Part shown: one piece after another, positions 25,801 to 37,800 of the stretch | Position numbering within the stretch: the first letter of the stretch is position 1 | How the letters are laid out: every line of letters starts with the position of its first letter | NCBI GenBank assembly: GCA_030537455.1 | Contig: JAUNMR010000022.1 | Span: 1-63,826, forward strand | DNA from: Planctomycetia bacterium | GTDB taxonomy: Bacteria; Planctomycetota; Planctomycetia; Pirellulales; Thermoguttaceae | Length of the DNA: 63,826 nt | Direction: 5' to 3' | Position numbers and translations under genes: made by a program | The notes under the pieces: model-generated | What the model was told of the DNA's origin: nothing | The model's database searches: none | The model's input: the letters and a program-made list of their open reading frames with translations, nothing else

Positions 25801-28800
25801 AATATGTCGTTGACAACAATATGGCGGCGACCTACTTTATCGTCAATAGCCTCAGTGAAGACGATTTCGCGCCCAACGGAAGCATCGCCGATATCCTCGA
25901 GAACGAAAATGACGACGCCACTCATCCTGATCTGGGCGTCGCTAACATCGAAAATCTCACCGGTTATACCGGTGACGACGGCGGCGTCTACTTCCGTCGA
26001 CAGATCGACAATCTTGTGATCACCGGCGAAAAGGATACCAACGACGCCTATATTTCCGACTGGTTTAAGTTCAGTCTCAAGACCAGCGAGGAAGACCAGA
26101 CCCCGAACTACGAAAACGCCTATATCGAAATCGATATCGACGATACTTACGCCGCGCTCGACGATTCCGAAAACCTCGGCGACTTGGATCTCTACCTCTA
26201 TAAGTTCGTACCCAAGGATCCCACTGTCTCCTTCGAGGAAGCCTATGAGTCCGGCGCGTACAATATCGTTCTGATCGACAGTAGCAAGGGCGTTGGCGAT
26301 ACCGAACGCATTAACTTCGCCGATAATAACATGGAAGACGGCACGTACTTCATCTGCGTGTCCGGCTTCAACGGTTCCTCCAATCGCTACTCGCTTATTC
26401 TCGACGGCTTCACGCAGTCTGGCGATATCGAGCCGTCTGATCCGAGCGCGTACTTCACCGACGACGCTATTACGATTCTGAACTCCATCGCGACCGTCAA
26501 TATTGACGTGCCCTCGAGCGACTACGTCTCGCAAGTCACGTTGCAATACCGCGTCTCTGGCGAGGATGGATGGACTACCGCCGGTACGTATAAGCCGTCG
26601 GTTAAGACCGTTAAGATTGCTGGTCTGCAGTCCGATACCAAATACGAATTCCGTCTGACCGTCTCCAACTACTTCGTGCAGGACGACCCGCTCACCGCGA
26701 CGGTTGTTAAGCAGACGGAAACCTTCCTCAACGAAGTCGTCTATCGTGCGGTTATCGTTGGCGTCGCCGATTATCCCGGTACCTCTGGCGACCTGGTCGC
26801 CGCCGCTAATGACGCCAAGGCTTTCTACAACGAACTGCTAGAAGATCCGCAATGGGCTGAGGAAAATATCACGCTCCTCACCAATACCAACGCCACGCGC
26901 GCTGCGGTTCTCAATGCGCTACAAGAGATTGCGCAGGTCTCCGACGACAATGACGTCCTGGTCTTCTACTTTGCCGGTTCTGGCGCCTCTGCGATCACCG
27001 GCGGTCGCCAAGTCGGTTATCTCAAGACCTACGGCAGTATTCGTAGCGAATATCTCTCCAGCGTCGACCTCCTGAGCGCCGTGGAAAGTATCGCCGCGGG
27101 TTCCAAGCAGTTCATCTTAGACGGCAGCCAGATTTCCAACACGGCCGAAGCGACCTCAATGAACTATACGCCGTTCATTACCGCGCTCACCGGCTCCACT
27201 GTGAACGGCTCTTCCGATATCGTCGCGCAAACCACCGTTCTGACAGCATGCGAAGACGGCGTCGTTTCGCCCGTGGGACAAGGTAGTCGCTCGGTCTTCA
27301 ATCGCGCGCTCATCGACGCCATGGAGACCTATCGTACCGTCGTCACCGAAGAAGAAGTAGAAGAAGACGATACCCTCGAGATCTCCGACGGTCGCGTCAC
27401 GTTCACCGAAATCCTCAGCGCTGTGAATTCCAACGACCGTATGGTCGCCTTCGATCTGCTCGCTACGGTTACCTCTAACGATCCCGACGGCGATACCGTC
27501 ATTATGAACGGCGAATGGAACGAAGACGACGCCTACGCGCAAAAATGGCTCGACGCCGGAGCTATCGTCGTGACCACTTCTGTCGATACGGTCGACGCGC
27601 ACGACGGTAAGATCTCACTGCGCGAAGCCGCCAATCTCATCGGCACGATTCTCAATAAGACCACGCGTCTAGAAGACGGCGCGACCTTTACGCTCGCCGC
27701 CGGTTCACAGATTACCATCGGCACGACCAGCGGGGAACTGGTCGACGACGTCGAGCTGGTTTATCAGAACGGCTCCTTCCGCACCGCTGGCGCCTGCTCG
27801 TTGCAAACCACGACCAGAACAGTGGATTTCAGCCGCGCCGGCAATGTCGTCTCCTGGAGCTCCGACGTCTGGGAAGACGGTTACGTTACGCTCGCCGACG
27901 AAAACGACGTGAAAGTGCAAGACGTGACCTATGTCCTGCTCGCGCAAACTTCTACCCCGATCCTTGACGACGCTAACGTCGTGATTGGCTACGAAACAAC
28001 CTCAGTCGAACTTGAAGAGGGCGACGTGCTGACCACCGCGGAAACCGGCGGGCGTGAACTGATCGTTACCAAGGTCGGGCAGAACTACAGACTCGTGATG
28101 GACGGCGTGGTCGTCACGCGCACCAGCGGGCTGTATCTCGACGGCGTTGCCGTTACGATTGCCACCACTGTTGACGTCGACCAAAACGTCGAAATGGCGA
28201 AGATCCTCTTCGAAGATTCCGTGGCTGATAAGGTCTTTAAGCTCGATACGAGCGCCGGACCGATCGATTTCGCCAACGGCGGCGTCGTTGACGCGACCTC
28301 GCTCAAGGGAGGATTGCTGATCGACGGTCAGGGCGCTTCCTCCTTGATTAAGGCCTCGGGCGCTAATCTCGTTACGATTATCGGCGCGAAACTTACTAAC
28401 GCCTCGGGCGCGGTCGCCGTGGTCGAATCGGGCGCGTCTTTGGAAATCGCTAACTCCTTGATCTACGGCAATGCCGGCGGCGTCGACGGCGTCTTCGCGA
28501 ATGAAGGCGATCTGTCCTTTGTCAATGCGACTATTGTTAATAACACCGCCGACGGTAATTTGGTCGAAGGTTCCGGCACGACCTCTGTGGTCAATACGAT
28601 TATCTCGCTCAATACTGCTGCCACGGCGAATCTGACGATCGACGATACGAACGTCGTCTCCACTGCCGATATCGGCTTTACCGACGCCGCTAATGGCGAC
28701 TATACGCTCCTGAAGACTTCTGCCGCGATCGATATTGGTCAGAACTCCGCGGTGAAACTACATAGCGGCGTCGTATTGACGCTCGATCTCGCAGGCGAAG

Positions 28801-31800
28801 AACGTATCGGAATCGCCAGTACGGTCGACGCGGGCTGCTACGAATACACCGTTGCGCTTGCCGATCGCGAGACTCCCTCCACGGTCGTGACGATTCTTGA
28901 AGATATCGTCGACGCTACCGACGACGAAATTTCACTGCGCGAAGCTATTGCTTACGCCGGAACCACTTACGAAGTGGAAACCACGCTGGAAGAGGGCGAT
29001 ATTCTCACGACCGACGACGGTACGGAAGTGGAAGTGCGCTTCGGACGTCTTATGACCTTCGACGGCGTCTCCGCCATCCAGAACGGTCAGTACTATGCCA
29101 TCGAGGGCGTCTATCTACTCGACGAATACGGCGAGCCGACCCTGCTGGAAGAGGGCGACGTCGTGACACTCGCCAACGGCTCCTCCGCCACTGTTGTGGG
29201 AACGAGGCTTCAGTACGCTTCCGGTATTCCGGTGGCGGCCGGCGCAACGATCACCACCGCCAAGGGCGTGACTGGCACGCTGTCCTATGGCGCGGTCACT
29301 AACTTCACGCGTAATCAGCAGATCCGAGTGGCGCTTACCGCCGCGATAATCGATCCCAGTACTCCAGTAGGTACGTTCGACGCGGGAACATATACGCTGA
29401 CCTATCAGCAGAACGGTACTTTCTCCGCCACGTTGAACGTTACCACGACCGACGAATCCAATAATTCCACGACCTCGACCTTCGACGCGAACTTCAAGCT
29501 CATCGCCGATACGAAGTTCAACTTCCTCGATAGCGACGGTCAGGTCGCGGAAGAGGGGATTATTGCCACGCAACGCACCGTCGAACTGGAAGACGGCAAG
29601 TATTCCTTGGTCACGCCAATCACCGAAACCATTGGTCGTCAGACCGTGACACTCTACGCGACCGGCGCGCAATTCACGCTCGAACGCGGCGTCTTTACCG
29701 ACGCCGACGGCAATGTCGTTACGCTTGCCAAGGGCACGGAACTTATCTCCCCGACCGGCGCCACCGTCGTCTTCCAGAGCGTCAACTACTCCAACGCTTC
29801 ACTGCAAGCGGGCGACAATCTCACCGACTCCACCGGTAAGACAATGCAGTACAAGGAAGGGCTGACTCTCTACGAAGAGATTACCCTTGGAACCACGATC
29901 ACTTTTAAGCCGGGTCTACAGGCGGGTACCGTCGTTCTCGAAAAGGGCGATATCTCCGTCGAACGCGCCATTACCCTCGACGCCACGCTCAACAGCGGTC
30001 TGACCATTGACGCGCAAGACGCCAGTCGCGTCTTTACGATCGATACCTATCGTGAGACCAATACCAACGCCTACGTGACGCTCAATGGTCTTACGCTCGT
30101 CAACGGCGCGGACGATCAGGGCGGTTTCATCTACGTTGAATCCGGGTCTAACGTGCGCGTGTCCGATACGACTATGACCGGTAGCGGCGCTCAGAAGTCC
30201 ACTATGGGCGGCGCGATCTACAACGCCGGTCGTATTGTCGTCGAATCCAATAATAAGCCGACCACGATCAGTGCAGTCAGCGCCGATTACGGCGGGGCGA
30301 TCTACAACGTCGGTAATCTCACGGTCACCGCTGCGACGATCTCCGACGTGCAGGCGACCGACGGCGCGGGCGTCTATAACACCGGCGTGGCGACCCTCGC
30401 GGGCGTTACGATCGCCAATGCGGTCGCTACTGGCGACGGCGGCGCGATCTACAACTCCGGTACGCTCAGTCTCACAAAGAAGTCCTCGCTCAGCGGTTCC
30501 GCTGTAAACGGCGGCGCGGTCTACAATGCGGGTCAATTCACCGTCGTGAACGCCGACCTGGTCAATAGCACGGCGACAAACGGCGCTGGTATTTATAACG
30601 CCGCCGGTAAGACCTCGCTGACTTCCGCCACGATTATGGGCAACGTTGCCTCGCAGTTCGGCGGCGCAATTTACGACGCTGCGCAGTTCTTTGTCACGCG
30701 TACCGTGATCGCGGAAAACGACGCCGCGTCCAATGGTTCTGGCGTCTATACGACTGGTTCCGGATCGATTGTCAGTTCGCTCTTGGTTGCCAACGGTCAG
30801 AATACGAACTCCACCGGCAAATACGTAGTCTACGTCCAGGGCGGCGAACTTACGCTCACCGGCGACGACGTCGTCGGCAATACCCAGGCTGGCGTTTATG
30901 TCAACTCTGGTTCGCTCAATCTCTTCAATACGATCGTCGGCGATAATAACGGTTACGACCTGAACTATACCAATTCGACCGTCGACGCTCAGTACAGCAT
31001 GGTCGAGCGTGCGCGTCAGTCGCTCGGTTCCACGAACCTCGATTACGAGCCGAACTTCTACTCCTTCGACAAGTCGCAAATCGCCGATTGGCAGACCGCT
31101 TGGAACCTGCGCCTGAACACCTCTTCCCCGGCTGTGGGCGGCGGTTCGACCAGCTACAACTGGTACACGAATATGAGCGGTAATAAGACGACGTTGACCG
31201 TCGACTTTGCCGGTAACTCGCGCGTGACCGAGTCTGGCGTCGACGTCGGCGCGTACTCCTCCACCGTGACGACCGAAGCGGGCTCCAATGTCGTGACAAC
31301 CCTCAATGACACGATGGATCCCTACGACGGTCTGACCTCGCTACGCGAAGCGATTCGCTATGCCTCCAATGGTAAGACTGTTGCCGATCGCACCGTCGTC
31401 TTCTCGCCCTCGCTCTTTGCCGTTTCCAACCAGGGCACAATCACGCTCGATAAGGAACTGCAGACGATTATCATCAGCTCCAACGTCGTGATTACCTCCG
31501 AGTATACCGACGAATTCGGAAAGACCAGCTACTACGACATTACCATCGACGGCTCCGACGCGAAAGTTCCGCTCTTTAAGTTCGATAGCAAGGCCGACGT
31601 GGAAATCCGCGGTATGACGCTCGCCAACGGTTCGGCGACCGGCGATAACCAAAACGGCGGCGCGATGATTATCGAAGGCGGTTCCGTCAGTCTGCTCGAC
31701 TGCGTGGTCACCGGTAATACCGCGGAACGCAACGGCGGCGCGGTCTATCAGACCGACGGCGTCTTCTTCGCGGTCGACTCGCTCTTCTACGATAATAACG

Positions 31801-34800
31801 CCGGTTCTACCCGCGGCTACGGCGGCGCGATCTGCGTCCTCGGCGGTCAATCGTACATCTACAACTCGACGATCGCCTCTAACGGCGCAGGCGTCTACGG
31901 CGGCGTCTTCTCCAGCGACGGTCTCGTTGTACTGGCGAACTCCATTGTGGCGCAGAACCGTGGCGCGCAGAACGTCGACGTCTTTGCGACCAACTTGGAA
32001 GCGACCTCCAATCTCATTGGCGTTATGGACTCCTGGCGTTCCGTCGCGGGCTTCAACGGCAATATTGTCGGCGCGCCTCTGACGCCGGTTGATCCGCTCT
32101 TTACCGACGTAGCCAACGGCGACTTCACTCTCGCCTCGGGCTCCTTGGCGATTAACGCCGGCGTGAACTCCTACGCTTACGGTCCCGACGGAGTACGACT
32201 CAAGTTCGACCTGAACTCCAACGAACGTATTATCGGCGGCGTCGTCGATATGGGCGCGTTCGAGTCCGGATTCCAAGACGTTCCCTCCACCGTTGTTACG
32301 ACTCTCAACGACGTGCAAGATCAAACGGACGGGCTGGTCTCTCTGCGTGAAGCGATCGAATACGCGCAGCAACTCGGTACGCCGATCACCTTCGATCTGG
32401 GCGAAGATTTCGAAGGCGACGCCGATATCTACCTCGACGCCACGCTCGGCGCTATCGACGTGACCTCTAAACTGGTCATTGACGCTACCTCCTTGCCCGA
32501 GGGGTTGACGATACACGGCGATTCCGACCGTATCTTCTACGTCCATCGTTCCGGCTCCGTTCTAGAGAACGGCTCGGTCACTACCGAAGACGGCGCGCTC
32601 ACGCTCAAGAATGTCGCGCTCACCGAAGGTATGGCGACGCGAGGCGCCGCGATCTATATGGACGGCGGCTCGCTCGATCTGACGAACGTCTTGATCTACA
32701 ATAACTCCGCAACCGACGAAGGCGGCGCGATTTACGCAACCGCCGGTTCCATCGTCATGCTCAATACGACGGTGGCGGGCAACGAAGCGAACAACTATGC
32801 CGGCGTTTATACCAACGGCTCCTTGACGCTACAGAACTCCGTCGTTGCGGAAAACGCTTCGGAAAATTCCGGCTCCGATTACAACTACGACTTGGCGGTT
32901 GGCGGTAAGATGACCTCCGTCGCGAGCGTCGTCGGGAGCGCGGAAGATTCCATTGCCGCACAGTTCAACGGCGTCAATGGCAATACGTTTGGAACCACCG
33001 AAGCCTTTGTCGACGCTGGCTTTACCGCGCCGCAATCTTACGACTTCACGCTCCTGCAAGACTCTATCGCGGTCAACGCCGGTTCGAACCGTCTCATTGG
33101 CATGCCCGGTTACTACGCCTCGATCCTCCAAACTGTCTCCAATCCCACGGTTGTCAACGTCGACTACGCCGGTAATCCGCGTCTGGTCGGCGGTACGGTC
33201 GATATCGGCGCCTATGAGTACCAAGAGGAAACCGAAGCGCCCGCGGTCGTCGTCACGACGCTCGACGATATTGTCGATCCCTTCGACGGGAAGATTTCCC
33301 TGCGTGAAGCGATCGATTACGCCGGTTCCTCCTACTACCTCAACGGCGCCACCACGCGCGTCGGACGTACGATTACCTTCGATCCGACTCTCGCAAATGG
33401 CGTGATTACTCTAACTGAGACGCTGGAAATCACTAAGTGCGTTACGATTGACGCCTCTAACCTCGCCGGCTCCATTACTCTTGACGCCGGTCGCGACGGA
33501 TTCAACGCCGTGACGATCAACGGTCAAGCGGACAGCGTCTCCGATACGATTACCATCTGCGGTCTGGGTATCACCGGCGGCGAAGCTGATTACGGCGCTG
33601 GCGTCTATCACGTCAATGGTAAGGTAAACCTCATTAACTGCGTTGTTTACGCAAATGAGGGCGTTTACGGCGCCGGTATTGCTTCCGTCGCGCAAGCCGA
33701 CGTTACCAGCTCCGAGGAAGACGCCAACTCACTGAACCTCATTAACTGCACCGTGGCCAATAACAACGCTACCGGCGGTTATGCCGGGCTATGGAGTATT
33801 GGCGGTCCAGTGAGCGTGATCAACTCCATTATCGCGAAAAACACCGTCAACGGCGAGGTCGGACAGGACGTCTCCGTGAGCAATCTCGCGAAGTTGCAGT
33901 CCTCCCTGATCGGCGTAGCGACCAATAGTTTCGCGCGCGCCTACAACGAATCCTTCGGTAACTTCGTGGGAACCGCCGCCGAACCGGTCGATCCGTCCTT
34001 TACGAATCTCGAAACGAACGACCTGTCCCTCGGTCGCGACGCCGACGGCGTCGTCTCCATTGCGGTGAACGCCGGCGATAATACCCTCGTCACCCTACCG
34101 GACGGGTCTATTCCCGCCACCGACGCGGCCAATAATCTTCGTATCATCGGAAGTATGGTCGATATGGGCGCATACGAATCCCAGCTCGGTCCCACGGAAA
34201 TTCCCAGTCTTCTAGTAACGACCCTGAACGACGTGGTCGACGAATATGACGGTCTTATCTCACTGCGCGAAGCGGTCGCTTATGCCAATAACTACGGTCT
34301 GGCTAGTACGATCACCTTTGCGCCGCGTCTGACCGGTCAAACGCTCGTTCTGGATTCGTCGCTGATTCTTTCCAATGACGTCACGATCGACGGCTTGACC
34401 AATGGCGTGCAAGGACTGACTCTAACGCTCTCCGACGACGTTGACGACCAATCGATCATTTATGTCAACTCCGGTTCTTCCGTGATCAACGGTCTGACGA
34501 TCACCAACCGTTACACCGAGCGCTATCGCGCCGGCGGCGAGACGTCGGTCGAGCAGGGCGGCGCGATCTACGTGCGCGCGGGTTCACTATCGATCTATAA
34601 CTCCTTGATCACCGACAATGCCGCGCAGTCCGGTTCGGCGATCTACGTCAATGAGGACAGCGACTCCGCGACCGTAACGCTCTGCAACTGCACCGTTATC
34701 GCCAACGTCGGTCAGTCTTCCGACGAGAACCAGGGCGCGGCGATCTATAGCGAACGCGGCGTGGTCAATCTGTGGAATACGATCGTTGCCTCGAATAACT

Positions 34801-37800
34801 TGGAAAACGGCGATTCTGCGCAAGACGTCTATAAGGGTCGGGTGCAGACTATCGAAGAGAACGTTGTGGAACGCTCCTCGGTCACTTTGAGCGTTGATCA
34901 GTATGGCGGGGAAGCCTATCAGTTCACCGACGGGCAAACCTTCTACTGGAACTGGTCCAACGTTACTTATAGCGAAGGAGCTTTCTACCTCTATTACGGA
35001 ACTGACTACCAGTATGAAGCGAACTTTGTTAACGGCGATACGGTCAACTTGCCGTCGCAACGCACTTTGACCTATCAGACGAACGGCTGGTTCGCCGAAG
35101 GCGTCGCTTACGAACCGACGCTCTCCAATGGCGACACGGCGTTGTGGACCAGCGTAGAAACCGGCGAAACTACGACCGTTTACTACAATAACGGCACGTT
35201 CCGCACCGGTTCGTACAATGGCACGGCTGTGGTCTTCACCGAAGGCGATTCTCTCACCGTCGACGTCTCCACAAGCTACGCCTACAATGACGGTTCGTTC
35301 TATCGCGTCAACGTGACCTATGCAAGAACCGGTTGGTTCGGTCGTCGCGAATACGTCCTCTCCCAAGAAGCGCAAGTGGAATATGCGCAAATGGCGCTCG
35401 CCAATCTGCAGAATCAATTGCAGTACCGAACGACCTTCACCAAGACGGTGAACGGCGTGGACGTCGTCTATGAAATCGCGGACGCCTCCGTGGAGATCAT
35501 CGGATATTCCGCGGAAGTTACTGCCAGTAACGACGGTTACACTGTCGACTACTCCTACACTGCGTCCTATACTTTCAGCGCACGCAGCGGTCTGACGGTA
35601 TTGCACTCCTATATTGAAAAGTCCGACACGCTTGCTGCGCTCACTTCCGGTAACGGTTCCTTCATTGGTTCGAGTACGAACGACCTCTCGGGCGAAACGG
35701 AAAGAATGTTCGTCGACCTGGAGAACGCCGATTATAACCTCACCGACGACTCCCTCGCGACCAACGCTGGCGATAACACATACTTCAACCAAGGGACAAT
35801 CAACGGCACCTTCGACTCGCTCGATATCCTCGGTAATCCTCGTATCTACTACACCACCGTCGATATGGGCGCGTACGAAAACCAGAACGCGAAAGACTCG
35901 CCTGTGACCGGCGTCTACGGCTCCACCGTCCAGATTACCGTCACGACCGCCGCCGACGTGGTCGATTCCTCCGACGGGTTCACCTCACTGCGCGAAGCGC
36001 TCGCCACCGCGAACACTCTCGCCTCCCGTGGGTATAACAATATCAATATTGTCTTCGACAATAAATACACCATTCACGTCGACTCCAGCCAAGGCTCCTT
36101 GACCGTCGACGCGCCCGTGACGATCTACGCCGAAGGTTCCACCATCGACTGTGATCAGTCCGGCTGTGGTCTCATTGTCTCCACCGACGGTGAAGTGGCG
36201 ATTAATAACCTGATTATTACCAATGGCGTGGCGGCTCAGGGATCCGGTATTAAACTCCTCGATGGCGATTTGATTCTGGCGAACTGCCTGATCTATAACT
36301 GCGAATCGACCGTTAGCGGCGCGGTGTACACCGAGTCGACCGGCGTCTTGAGAATCTACAACTCCACGATTGCCAAGAATATCGCGGTTGAAGGTTCCGG
36401 CGTCTATGGCGCGACCGGCTCCAATGTCCTGCTTTACAATACCATTGTCGCGCAGAACAATTCTTCCACGATCGGCGAGACCGTCACAGACGTCTCGCTC
36501 AACGGCAGCTATTCGCTCTATAACACACTGGTCGGTAGCGCCGGTACGGCGACCGCCGCGGCGAAACTGCGCGCCAGCTCCAGTAACTCCAAGATCGGGT
36601 ACGGAGTCGATAACGCGATTGATCCGCTCTTCGTCAACTCCACTAATGGCAACTTCCACGTCTCCGCGACCTCCAGTCCCGCGAAGAACGCCGGTTCTAC
36701 CGCCTATATCTACGGAACTTATCCGCAAGACTTGGACGGTAATCTACTTACAGGCGCAGCGCTCATTAGCATGGGCGCCTACCAGATCGGTACCGAAGCG
36801 ATGTCGACTGTCGTTACGACACTCGACGACGTTGTCGACTCCACCGACGGTCTCATCTCACTGCGCGAAGCGATCGCTTACGCGGCGCAACTGGGCGATA
36901 ATGTCTACGGCGCTAGTATCGGAAGCGTCGACAATAGCGCTTACAACGCCACAAACGCGATGAATAACGCATCTGCGTATAGCGCAACCTATTACCATCC
37001 GATCACGTTCGATCCGAGTTTGGCGGGAGGTACCATCGTACTGACCAGCACGTTAAACTTCAACCAGACCTGGTCTGGGCGATGGAACAATCAAATCTTC
37101 GACTACATGATCGACGGTTCTTCCATTAGCGGACTTGGCGGTATTACGATCGACGCGAGTAATGTGGAAGCCGAAGGCATGTTCGGCGGCGGCGCGATCT
37201 TCTCCATTGGCGGTAGCGCTGATACCACTAACGGTTTATACTGGCCGGGGTTGCTCGACGTTCGTAACGTTAAGATCGTCGGTAATCAAACCCAGACCTG
37301 CTTCTCTGCGGGACTGTACAGTATTCTTTCGTTGCGCAATACCTTGGTGGAAGGCTTCCGCACCGCCGTGACCGTGCGCGATAACGACTCAGATCAAGCG
37401 GGCGTGGCGCACATTTACAACTCCACGATCATCGGCGGCATTTCCGTGAGCGGTCCGGTCTACTTGTACAACTCGATCGTTACGGGCAATGTTAATATTA
37501 ACTACACCGACGCGAACCCGGGCTATCGTTATTGCTACGCGTATACCTCCTATGTCTATACGTACTCTGGTCGTACTGCGAGATTCTCCCCGGACGCGGG
37601 AACGATTACCGGCGGTACGCCTGCGGATCTCTTCGTCAACGCCGCTGGCGGCGACTACCGACTAGGCGACGGTTCCTTGTGCACTAATATGGGTAACAAT
37701 ACCTACGTGCTCACCTTGGCTCCGACACACGCCGACGCGGAAGTCGACGCCAACGGTAACCTCCGTATCATTGGCAATGCGGTCGACATGGGGTGCTACG

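Noticed and set aside
23019..37000. Long antisense open frames (up to 642 residues) opposite the giant gene
   Set aside because: They follow from the strong codon bias of the giant gene (many GAC, GTC, GGC codons leave few antisense stops). They are Val/Gly/Asp/Arg-rich with no domains.
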